From: Bacteroidota bacterium
Lineage (GTDB): Bacteria > Bacteroidota > Bacteroidia > Chitinophagales > Chitinophagaceae
NCBI GenBank assembly: GCA_023386395.1
Contig: JAEWJV010000472.1
Span: 1 to 11,220 of the forward strand
DNA: 11,220 nt
Direction: 5' to 3'
Translations under genes and position numbers: made by a program
Shown here: piece after piece, positions 1 through 6,001 of the stretch
Layout: each line of letters starts with the position of its first letter
Numbering within the stretch: the first letter of the stretch is position 1
Notes under the pieces: model-generated
What the model was told of the DNA's origin: nothing
Database searches by the model: none
What the model saw: the letters and a program-made list of their open reading frames with translations, nothing else

Positions 1-312
1 CCATTTACTTTGATATTGCCGCATGCCAACCTGTTTTTCACCTGTGTGCTTACAGTTTTTATCGGAGTAATAATAGCTTCTGCTTTTTCCGCCATTCTTG
101 TGTATGCGCAGGAATTGCTGCCGGGAAAAATCGGTATGGTTTCGGGATTGTTTTTCGGATTTGCTTTTGGTATGGGTGGATTAGGCTCTGCGGTTTTGGG
201 CGCCTTGGCCGATAAAACCAGTATAGAATATGTTTACCAGCTATGCGCTTTTCTGCCGCTTATCGGATTGTTGACGGCGTTTTTGCCCAATCTCAAACGG
301 AAAGGTGCCTGA
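1..312 (+). CDS. MFS exporter, fosmidomycin-resistance (Fsr) type, C-terminal part
   Basis: This is the 3' end of a major facilitator superfamily transporter. The reading frame is open from base 1, so the true start lies to the left; about 103 residues remain of a family usually near 400. The visible part is very hydrophobic and fits the last three membrane helices: one at about residues 10-33, a glycine-rich one containing FGFAFGMGGLGSAVLG, and a final one ending in a short basic tail (KRKGA). The phrase ADKTSIEYVYQLCAFLPL just before the last helix is typical of the Fsr/fosmidomycin-resistance subfamily, which exports small hydrophilic drugs by proton antiport. The real substrate here is unknown. 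The gene converges on the Ldh-family dehydrogenase with 66 bases between the two stops. The family call is firm; the Fsr subfamily is from recalled similarity. Confidence 0.8.
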   Translation, partial: PFTLILPHANLFFTCVLTVFIGVIIASAFSAILVYAQELLPGKIGMVSGLFFGFAFGMGGLGSAVLGALADKTSIEYVYQLCAFLPLIGLLTAFLPNLKRKGA

Positions 313-373
313 AAATAGCCAGCTTATTAAATCTTTCAGGGCATCACCTGCAGTTTGTTTATATTATGCAGGT
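308..373. terminator. Possible two-way terminator between convergent genes
   Basis: Two overlapping inverted repeats lie where the exporter and the Ldh-family gene converge. The first pairs CCTGAAA (308-314, covering the exporter stop) with TTTCAGG (334-340); it can gain four more pairs (304-307 with 345-348) across a four-base bulge. The second pairs ACCTGCA (346-352) with TGCAGGT (367-373) and sits five bases beyond the stop of the minus-strand gene. The two stems share bases 346-348 only if the first is extended. Neither is followed by a clean run of T, so intrinsic termination is an inference from position and pairing alone. Confidence 0.3.
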
Positions 374-378
374 TAATC

Positions 379-1458
379 TTACCGGAATTCAATATCGAAC
401 TTTGCGGCAACAGCCTGCAATTCGTTTACAACACTTTCCACAACCGGGATACCTTCCGTCATTCTTATTGTTTCCATTTCCCTTTCAGGATCGCCGGGCA
501 CCAAAACCTTCTCAAAGCCTTCAGCAGGTTTGGCATGTCTGAAACGGCGCAGCCAGTTATCCATATGCTGTTTAAATTCATCGGCAGTGCGAAAAGCATC
601 AATGCGCATGGCGCCAAAAAAATGTCCAAGCCCTTTGCCTGGCATATTCTCCGGCATGGGGATATATGCCGGGAAAGGCGGCGCCCAGGGGCCGTAACTT
701 GCGCCGCTTAATACAGCAGAAAAAATATCAACAATGCTCCCCAATGCATAACCTTTATGCGAACCATGCTCCCGGTCGCTGCCAAGTGGTAATAAAGCAC
801 CGCCTGTTTTTAATGCATTCGCATCGGTTGACGGAGCGCCTTCTTTTGTTTGCACCCAGCCTAAAGGCGCTTCCGCATTTTTTCTTTGTAAAATTTCGAG
901 CTTACCATTGGCGGCAGTTGTTGTGGCCATATCGGCAATAAAAGGCGCTTCACTGCCTGCGGGAATAGCCACTGCGATCGGGTTAGTTCCCAGCATTTTT
1001 TCAATACTGAAGGTTGGCGCAACCAATGCGCTGGCGTTGGTCATGGCAATTCCGATCATATCATGTTGCAAAGCCATCATGGCATGATAACCGGCAATAC
1101 CAAAATGATTGCTGTTGCAAACGCTCACCCAGCCTGTCCCCACATTGGCAGCTTTATCAATGGCAATTTGCATGGCATGCGGCGCTATCACCAAACCCAA
1201 ACCTGCGTCGCCATCAACAACAGCGGTAGAAGGCGTTTCATGTTTTATATGAATGTTGGGATTACTATTAATTCTGCCCGCTTCCCATAAACGCACATAA
1301 CCTGAAAGACGGGCTACACCGTGACTGTCAATACCCCGCACATCCGCAGCCAGTAAGACTTTTGTGGCAGTTGTTGCATCGGTATCGTTGCAGCCAATAT
1401 GTTTAAAAACGGAATAAGTAAAATTGTATAAAGACTGATAAGAAAATATTGTATCCAT
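379..1458 (-). CDS. Ldh-family (malate/L-lactate type 2) dehydrogenase
   Basis: This is a 359-residue NAD(P)-dependent oxidoreductase of the Ldh_2 family, which includes AllD ureidoglycolate dehydrogenase, YiaK diketogulonate reductase, ComC/sulfolactate dehydrogenase and type 2 malate dehydrogenases. They interconvert 2-hydroxy and 2-oxo acids in the cytoplasm and have no Rossmann fold. Seen in the sequence: the N-terminal motif RGIDSHGV (R41, H46), the conserved SNHFGIAGYHA with H118, the cofactor-site stretch around TFSIEKMLGTNPIAVAIP (149-166), and HGSHKGYAL with K235. The ending VPGDPE...EG (about 321-336) is also usual. The length is complete for the family and no key motif is missing. 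ATG is the natural start because the conserved N-terminal helix begins right after it. The substrate cannot be read from sequence. The YdfG-like dehydrogenase lies 122 bases upstream on the same strand, so co-transcription is possible but not shown. Confidence 0.88.
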   Translation of the reverse strand: MDTIFSYQSLYNFTYSVFKHIGCNDTDATTATKVLLAADVRGIDSHGVARLSGYVRLWEAGRINSNPNIHIKHETPSTAVVDGDAGLGLVIAPHAMQIAIDKAANVGTGWVSVCNSNHFGIAGYHAMMALQHDMIGIAMTNASALVAPTFSIEKMLGTNPIAVAIPAGSEAPFIADMATTTAANGKLEILQRKNAEAPLGWVQTKEGAPSTDANALKTGGALLPLGSDREHGSHKGYALGSIVDIFSAVLSGASYGPWAPPFPAYIPMPENMPGKGLGHFFGAMRIDAFRTADEFKQHMDNWLRRFRHAKPAEGFEKVLVPGDPEREMETIRMTEGIPVVESVVNELQAVAAKFDIEFR

Positions 1459-1580
1459 GCTGCAAATTAAAAAAGCAGGTTATGAAGGACGTGAAATATC
1501 TTTCAACAATGTGAATTAGACTGTATAACCAGGGTGCAATTGGATACCCTCTGCACTTCCGGAAGAGAACGAGAATGAGG

Positions 1581-2339
1581 TTATTCCTTATAAGTATAAA
1601 ACGAACTTGCCTGAGATAAACAGGTCATCACGAGATCATTAATGCAAACATGCGCGGGCAAAGTAGCACAATAAAATATAGTGTCAGCCACATCTTCTGC
1701 ATGCAATGGTTCATAACCTTCATACACAGCATCCGCTTTCTGCGTATCACCTTTAAAACGTACGATTGAAAATTCCGTGTCAACAGCACCAGGATTAATG
1801 CATGTAACCTTTATCCTGTGCGGCAACAGGTCAATACGCTGTGCCTGGCTTATGGCATTCACCGCAAACTTGGTAGCGCAATACACGTTGCCATCCTTAT
1901 ATACTTCTTTAGAGGCTGTTGAGCCAATATTTATAATATGGCCCTTTTTATTTTTTTTCATTAATGGAATAACAGCTTTTGACATATACAGCAACCCTTT
2001 TACATTCGTATCTATCATTGTTTCCCAATCGTCAAGCGAAGCTTCATCAAAAGCATCGCGGCCAGCTGCAAGGCCGGCATTATTTACCAGTACATCAATA
2101 TTGCGCCATTCTTCACTTAAATTATTGATGGCATTAAGAGCCTCTTCTTTTTTACTTACGTCAAAAGCAAGCGGTAAAACTTTTATATTATTGTTTGATG
2201 ATAATGTTGCGGCAAGTTCTTCCAGCCGCTGCTTTCTGCGGCCGGTAATAATGCAGTTATAATCAGCAGCCGCAAATTTTTCAGCAATGGCTTTTCCCAG
2301 GCCTGATGTTGCACCTGTAACAAGAATTGTTTTTTTCAT
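1581..2339 (-). CDS. Short-chain dehydrogenase/reductase, YdfG-like
   Basis: This is a complete 252-residue classical SDR enzyme. The Rossmann nucleotide loop TGATSGLG is at residues 8-15. Arginines 34-35 after the second strand favour NADP(H). D60-V61, NNAG (86-89) and N112 are in their usual places, and the catalytic residues are S140, Y153 and K157 (YCATK). The C-terminal half has two signatures of the E. coli YdfG subgroup: EFSIVRFKGD (189-198) and LPAHVCIN (227-234). YdfG oxidises L-allo-threonine, serine and 3-hydroxy acids, and reduces malonic semialdehyde, using NADP. A similar 3-hydroxy-acid role is likely here but unproven. The protein is cytoplasmic. The gene is transcribed away from the secreted fibronectin-like protein across a 113-base divergent region and precedes the Ldh-family gene. 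Together the two could handle hydroxy acids, but that is a guess from adjacency. Confidence 0.9.
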   Translation of the reverse strand: MKKTILVTGATSGLGKAIAEKFAAADYNCIITGRRKQRLEELAATLSSNNNIKVLPLAFDVSKKEEALNAINNLSEEWRNIDVLVNNAGLAAGRDAFDEASLDDWETMIDTNVKGLLYMSKAVIPLMKKNKKGHIINIGSTASKEVYKDGNVYCATKFAVNAISQAQRIDLLPHRIKVTCINPGAVDTEFSIVRFKGDTQKADAVYEGYEPLHAEDVADTIFYCATLPAHVCINDLVMTCLSQASSFYTYKE

Positions 2340-2384
2340 GCAGCAAAATAAATGATAAAATTTGCGCTGTTACTGCACTGTTTT

Positions 2385-2396
2385 TACATTAATGTA
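2385..2396. promoter_or_regulatory. 12-bp palindrome in divergent intergenic region
   Basis: TACATTAATGTA is a perfect 12-base palindrome lying between the start codons of the minus-strand SDR gene and the plus-strand secreted protein gene, about 45 bases from the SDR start. Its location would suit an operator for a dimeric regulator acting on one or both genes. No regulator gene is present in the window, and AT-rich palindromes of this size also arise by chance. Confidence 0.25.
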
Positions 2397-2428
2397 TTAA
2401 AGTTTCAGATTCTAAAAAGCATCGACAC

Positions 2429-2436
2429 TATATTTG
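2429..2436 (+). promoter_or_regulatory. Candidate -7 promoter element for the secreted protein gene
   Basis: TATATTTG matches the Bacteroidota housekeeping -7 consensus TAnnTTTG exactly. It ends 16 bases before the ATG at 2453, so transcription would begin roughly 5-10 bases ahead of the start codon and give a very short leader. No convincing TTG/TTTG -33 element is seen at the usual spacing; the nearest T-rich word is near 2403. The call rests on the motif and its position. Confidence 0.5.
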
Positions 2437-2452
2437 TCCGTACGTAACCGGT

Positions 2453-3262
2453 ATGAAGAAGATATATATATTGTTTTTTGTTTTTATTGCTTTCGCAGCA
2501 GCAAATAGTTTACATGCTCAAAATAAATTTTTGGTAACAGTGGCAGATGCCGGCAATACCAAAGTGCGGGTTGCATGGACTAATCCGTATGGAGACAGCG
2601 TAGTGCAGTTGAATGTGCAGCGCTCCTGGGACAGTGTGAAAAACTATAAAACCATCTTTTCACCTTTGTCGCCCGAGCTTCCGGAAAACGGTTATATTGA
2701 TGAAACTGCCGGTTACAATGGTATGTATTACCGCGTTTTTTATGTGTTGGCCAACGGTTCTTATTTTTTTACAAAAGCAAAAAAAGTTAAAACCGGTTCT
2801 GATTTTACTGATGATATAAGTGAAGCAAGCAAAGCTGATGAAAATTTTCTGGTTACTGTACACGATGATGATACAGTGATTGCGCAGCTTAATTATGATC
2901 AATACAAACATTTCCGCGATTCGATTGTAAACTATACCAGAGATACATTGTATTCATTAACTGATGCAGATATACTGATACGTTATTATGCCAATAATAT
3001 AAACTGGATGCCTTCGCCGCATGTATTCACGAATGCTGATGGCTATGTGCAGATATCACTTGCAGATGCTTTGCAAAAAAATTACAGGCTTCGTTTTTTT
3101 GATGAATTTCATAAGCCACTCTTCGGCATTCAGCATGTAACACAACCGATGTTGCTGCTTGATAAAACAGATTTTATGCGTTCCGGCTGGTTTTATTTTG
3201 AACTGTATGAAGACAATAAAGTGAAAGAGCGTAATAAGTTTTATATACCGAAGGATTTTTAA
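2453..3262 (+). CDS. Secreted protein with fibronectin-III-like region, unknown function
   Basis: This 269-residue protein has a clear signal peptide: lysines at 2-3, a hydrophobic core to about residue 18, and a likely cut after HA at 21-22, leaving Q23 first. I do not recognise a named family. Residues about 26-113 read like a fibronectin type III beta sandwich: FLVTVADAGNTKVRVAW, then QLNVQRSWD, then GYIDETAGYNGMYYRVFYVL, the usual run from strand B to the YYRV strand. A linker of about 20 acidic and polar residues follows. A second region (131-269) is also rich in beta-type alternation and ends with SGWFYFELYEDNK...KFYIPKDF. There are no cysteines for lipidation and no type IX secretion tail that I can identify. 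It probably resides in the periplasm or on the surface. The gene stands alone between a divergent SDR gene and a gene 95 bases downstream; its function is unknown. Confidence 0.75.
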   Translation: MKKIYILFFVFIAFAAANSLHAQNKFLVTVADAGNTKVRVAWTNPYGDSVVQLNVQRSWDSVKNYKTIFSPLSPELPENGYIDETAGYNGMYYRVFYVLANGSYFFTKAKKVKTGSDFTDDISEASKADENFLVTVHDDDTVIAQLNYDQYKHFRDSIVNYTRDTLYSLTDADILIRYYANNINWMPSPHVFTNADGYVQISLADALQKNYRLRFFDEFHKPLFGIQHVTQPMLLLDKTDFMRSGWFYFELYEDNKVKERNKFYIPKDF

Positions 3263-3314
3263 AGTGAGTAGTGGTTTAGTAACATGGCCGTTGATGATTG
3301 ATTACAAATTCCTT

Positions 3315-3334
3315 AATATCTAATTTCCCATTTC
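3315..3334 (-). repeat. Intergenic low-complexity repeat, copy A (inverted)
   Basis: Read on the minus strand, these 20 bases match 7290-7309 at 16 of 20 positions. Both copies lie in short gaps between genes, each next to a GTTGAT-type word (3290-3303 here). In AT-rich DNA this could be chance or a decayed member of a dispersed intergenic repeat family. Confidence 0.3.
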
Positions 3335-3357
3335 GTATTTTGCATTAAAACAGTTGT

Positions 3358-4557
3358 ATGGTACCTGGCTTGCGCGATAAATTCAATGCCGCGTTTACGC
3401 AAAAAAAATATACAGATTTTGTAGAAGAAATGGATGTGCTGCATCCGGGTGGCATTGAATTCAGGCTTGCAGAAACCCCGGTGTTTGTAGATAAAGCTTT
3501 TACAAAAAAAATGCTGGATGCCTGCGAGGCTATTGTTGATGTAATAGTGCAGCCGGATTTTAAACAGCTCACCGCTAATGCTGTACCCAAGGATTTGAAA
3601 GTGCCAAACGAAAATGATCATTCACATTTTATAGCATTTGATTTTGGTGTTTGTGAAAATGCTGATGGTGAACTGGAACCGCAACTGATAGAAATGCAGG
3701 GCTTTCCCACCTTGTTTGCTTACCAGGCTTTTGATGATGATGTTACCCGTAAATATTTTGATATTCCCGGTAATTACAGTTCTTACTTAAACGGTTATAC
3801 AAAGGATACTTATATACAGTTATTGAAAGATATAATTATTGCAGGCCATGATCCTGAAAATGTAATACTGCTCGAAATTTTTCCGCACAAGCAAAAAACT
3901 AAAATTGATTTTTACTGCACACAGGATTATTTAAACATTCCCGTGGTTTGTTTAACAGAGCTTGTAAAAGAAGATAAAAAATTATTTTATGTGCAGCATG
4001 GAAAGAAAGTTGAAGTAAAACGCATTTACAACAGGATTATTTTCGATGAGCTTCAGCAGCAATCACCCGAAGTACAGAAAAAAGGTAAAATATTATTTGA
4101 AGATTTGGATGTTGAGTGGGCGCCGCATCCTAACTGGTTTTACCGCATCAGCAAATACACATTGCCGTTTATAAAACATAAGTTCGTGCCTGAAACAAAG
4201 TTTTTAAGCGATGTAAGGGAGCTGCCTTCAGACCTTGAAAATTATGTATTGAAAGCTTTGTTTTCTTTTGCAGTGCAGGGTGTGGTAATTGATATAACAA
4301 AGGAAGATATGGATACAGTGAAAGACCCGCATAACTGGATATTGCAGCGCAAGGTGAAATATGCTGATGTTATTAAAACGCCGGATGATAATGCGAAGGT
4401 AGAAATAAGGATTTTCTATTTCTGGAAAGATGGGGAAGCAAGACCGGTGGCCGCACAAAACCTTGCCCGCATAAGTAAAGGCAAAATGATTGGCGTTCGT
4501 TATAATAAAGACCGTGAATGGGTTGGCGGCAGCATGGCATTTTTTGAGAAATACTGA
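3358..4557 (+). CDS. Uncharacterised protein with ATP-grasp-like C-terminal half
   Basis: This 399-residue cytoplasmic protein has no signal peptide or membrane segment. It looks like a conserved Bacteroidota family without a settled name. The N-terminal half carries DHSHFIAFDFGVC (87-99) and PQLIEMQGFPTLFAYQ (108-123). The C-terminal half has features in the order expected of an ATP-grasp fold: a lysine strand with a glycine loop (VLKALFSFAVQGVVID, K299, G308), a hinge-like WILQRKV (327-333), VEIRIF with E349 and R351, and NLARIS with N368, which would suit metal and phosphate binding. ATP-grasp enzymes join a carboxylate to an amine or thiol through an acyl phosphate; the substrates here are unknown. 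The ATG start leaves LRDKFNAAF near the N-terminus. TATTTTG at 3336-3342 is one base short of a -7 box. The ATP-grasp assignment is inference from motif order. Confidence 0.72.
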   Translation: MVPGLRDKFNAAFTQKKYTDFVEEMDVLHPGGIEFRLAETPVFVDKAFTKKMLDACEAIVDVIVQPDFKQLTANAVPKDLKVPNENDHSHFIAFDFGVCENADGELEPQLIEMQGFPTLFAYQAFDDDVTRKYFDIPGNYSSYLNGYTKDTYIQLLKDIIIAGHDPENVILLEIFPHKQKTKIDFYCTQDYLNIPVVCLTELVKEDKKLFYVQHGKKVEVKRIYNRIIFDELQQQSPEVQKKGKILFEDLDVEWAPHPNWFYRISKYTLPFIKHKFVPETKFLSDVRELPSDLENYVLKALFSFAVQGVVIDITKEDMDTVKDPHNWILQRKVKYADVIKTPDDNAKVEIRIFYFWKDGEARPVAAQNLARISKGKMIGVRYNKDREWVGGSMAFFEKY

Positions 4558-4599
4558 ATTTTGAAATATTCCGCCAGGTTATAGCTGATTAAAAATATG

Positions 4600-4646
4600 C
4601 AGCTGAAGGGAGTGACACAACCGTGATGCCACACCTTCAGTAGCTG
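4600..4646. other. Imperfect palindrome / structured intergenic element
   Basis: This element can fold into one long interrupted hairpin. CTGAAGG (4603-4609) pairs with CCTTCAG (4634-4640), extended outward by CAG (4600-4602) with CTG (4644-4646) across a three-base bulge. Inside, GTG (4612-4614) pairs with CAC (4630-4632), and CAC (4616-4618) pairs with GTG (4623-4625) around an AACC tetraloop. That totals about 16 pairs in 47 bases. It lies between the ATP-grasp-like gene and the acyltransferase gene, 26 bases before the TTG start. No T-run follows, so a simple terminator is unlikely. It could be a REP/MITE-like repeat, a small RNA or a leader structure. Confidence 0.45.
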
Positions 4647-4672
4647 GTAACAAAAAAATAACTTCTTACTTT

Positions 4673-5410
4673 TTGAAATTTATAAAAGAAATATTTGGCC
4701 GTATTTGGGCAACATGGGCTTTGGTTCTTTTTGTGGGCACCATTATCATTGCCTATATATTTTATATCCCCTGTCATTTTTTAAAAGAGCCGCAAAAAGC
4801 AAAATGGCACCGGCATGTATCGCGGGTTTGGATGTTCATTTACCTTACACTTATTGGTTGCCCGCTTAAAGTTAAAGGCGCATCACATTTTAAAGGTTTG
4901 CCTAATTGTGTTATTGTTTCCAATCATAACAGCTTAATGGATGTGCCGGTAACAACACCGTTTATGCCAAGGGCCAATAAAACCATTGCCAAAAAAAGCT
5001 TTTCACCTATACCGGTTTTTGGATGGATATACAGCTTTGGCAGTGTGCTGGTTGACAGGAATGATGACCGCAGCCGGCGCAAAAGTTATGATGACATGAA
5101 ACGGATATTAAATAAGGGACTCGACATGGTAATTTATCCCGAAGGCACACGCAACAGAACAGATAAACCTTTAAAAGAATTTTATGACGGGGCATTTCGT
5201 TTGGCCGTTGATACGCAAAAACCAATTGTGCCAACGCTGGTTTTTAATACGAGGAAAGTTTTGCCCGCACACAAAACATTTTACTTAGTACCGCATCGAT
5301 TGGAAATGCATTTTCTGCCGCCTGTTGAAAGCGTTAATACCTCTGCAAAAGCATTAAAAGAAAAAGTGTTTAAAATAATGTGGGATTATTATGAAGCGCA
5401 TCAAGATTAA
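4673..5410 (+). CDS. PlsC-type 1-acyl-sn-glycerol-3-phosphate acyltransferase
   Basis: This 245-residue inner-membrane enzyme belongs to the lysophospholipid acyltransferase (PlsC/AGPAT) family, which transfers a fatty acyl chain to the sn-2 position of lysophosphatidate to make phosphatidate. A membrane helix spans about residues 14-34. The four family motifs are present in order: the catalytic HX4D in SNHNSLMD (H85, D90), GSVLVDRNDDRSR (123-135) for glycerol-phosphate binding, YPEGTRNR (155-162), and IVPTLVFN (185-192). The start is TTG: no in-frame ATG occurs before residue 54, and beginning there would lose the membrane helix. The TTG overlaps TACTTTTTG (4667-4675), which resembles a promoter -7 box. 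The stop codon overlaps that of the convergent membrane-protein gene by three bases. The family is certain. The exact substrate could also be another lysophospholipid, such as an ornithine lipid precursor. Confidence 0.9.
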   Translation: MKFIKEIFGRIWATWALVLFVGTIIIAYIFYIPCHFLKEPQKAKWHRHVSRVWMFIYLTLIGCPLKVKGASHFKGLPNCVIVSNHNSLMDVPVTTPFMPRANKTIAKKSFSPIPVFGWIYSFGSVLVDRNDDRSRRKSYDDMKRILNKGLDMVIYPEGTRNRTDKPLKEFYDGAFRLAVDTQKPIVPTLVFNTRKVLPAHKTFYLVPHRLEMHFLPPVESVNTSAKALKEKVFKIMWDYYEAHQD

Positions 5411-5841
5411 CGTTCAGGCTGAACAGGCTGCATCTTAATTATTTTATCAACAATATAGGGGCTAAAGCCACGCCAGGGCAAAGCATGTTTGTATTCTTTA
5501 TAATGCAGGTCGTAATAATTGCCGCTGTTATTCATTAAATAATTGGCAAGGCTGTCGTTGGCAATAGAAAACTCAAACTCGTACGACTGAATGCTGCCGG
5601 CAGCCTGTGACCGAAAACCGCTTTGTATCAGCTTGCCTTCATAGGTTTTAAACAGGTTTCCTTTCTTTACCACATAATTTAACTGCCCCGATTTTACGCC
5701 TTCGCCAAATACAAAAAGATAATTCCACCAAAAGATGCCGGCGCCAATTATTACAAGTATTATTATGACTATGGTAAAGAATTTTTTCAGCTTTGATCTG
5801 CGGGGTTTTAAAGATGTTGTTTCAGGATTTTGCACTGGCAT
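5407..5841 (-). CDS. Small single-pass membrane protein, conserved in Bacteroidota, unknown function
   Basis: This is a 144-residue protein. A basic, proline-containing N-terminal tail (KPRRSKLKK, 12-20) comes before one membrane helix at about 21-41, so by the positive-inside rule the roughly 100-residue C-terminal part should face the periplasm. That part has the conserved-looking phrases FGEGVKSGQLNYVVKKGN (45-62), FKTYEGKLIQSGF (64-76) and LHYKEYKHALPWRGFSPYIVD (within 112-132). I recall close relatives across Bacteroidota that some databases label 6-phosphogluconate dehydrogenase. Nothing here supports that label: there is no Rossmann nucleotide motif and the protein is far too short. 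It converges on the acyltransferase gene with overlapping stops and is divergent from the NamZ gene across 160 bases. Its function is unknown. Confidence 0.75.
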   Translation of the reverse strand: MPVQNPETTSLKPRRSKLKKFFTIVIIILVIIGAGIFWWNYLFVFGEGVKSGQLNYVVKKGNLFKTYEGKLIQSGFRSQAAGSIQSYEFEFSIANDSLANYLMNNSGNYYDLHYKEYKHALPWRGFSPYIVDKIIKMQPVQPER

Positions 5842-5903
5842 ATTTACAAAACATTTAATGAATAATGCAAATAGTGAGTTTATTGCTCAATAAAATTACG
5901 CTG

Positions 5904-5913
5904 AAGATATCTT
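5904..5913. promoter_or_regulatory. 10-bp palindrome upstream of the NamZ promoter box
   Basis: AAGATATCTT is a perfect palindrome ending 25 bases before the candidate -7 box at 5939, which puts it close to the -33/-40 region. It could be an operator for the NamZ gene or the divergent membrane-protein gene, or chance in AT-rich DNA. Confidence 0.2.
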
Positions 5914-5938
5914 AAAAAGCAATTTTGTTTTGCTTGCC

Positions 5939-5946
5939 TATTTTTG
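5939..5946 (+). promoter_or_regulatory. Candidate -7 promoter element for the NamZ-like gene
   Basis: TATTTTTG fits the TAnnTTTG consensus of Bacteroidota sigma-A promoters. It lies 55 bases ahead of the ATG, so the transcript would have a leader of roughly 45-50 bases. T-rich words with TTG occur at 5923-5927 and 5934-5936, but they are closer than the usual -33 spacing, so only the -7 part is supported. Confidence 0.45.
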
Positions 5947-6001
5947 AAATACAGTTGATCTTTTCACAAAGAGTTTATTTTCCAACACCTAATTTTATTG
6001 C

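Noticed and set aside
355..941. Overlapping plus-strand open frames of 90-120 codons opposite the Ldh-family gene
   Set aside because: They are antisense to a complete, motif-bearing dehydrogenase gene and show no recognisable protein features.
1459..1580. A small gene or RNA in the 122-base gap between the two minus-strand dehydrogenase genes
   Set aside because: No open frame with a plausible start, no promoter box and no strong hairpin were seen.
1777..2262. A 161-codon open frame on the plus strand opposite the SDR gene
   Set aside because: It lies wholly antisense to a gene with all SDR motifs intact, and its translation is a serine/leucine-rich string with no domain; it is a shadow of the real gene.
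2453..3262. Type IX secretion cargo, considered for the secreted fibronectin-like protein
   Set aside because: The C-terminus lacks a recognisable type IX sorting domain (no GxxxxxR or KxxK-type tail of the usual form); only the Sec signal peptide is supported.
3313..3621. A 102-codon minus-strand open frame over the start of the ATP-grasp-like gene
   Set aside because: It is antisense to the conserved N-terminal part of the larger gene, has no domain signature and is unlikely to be coding.
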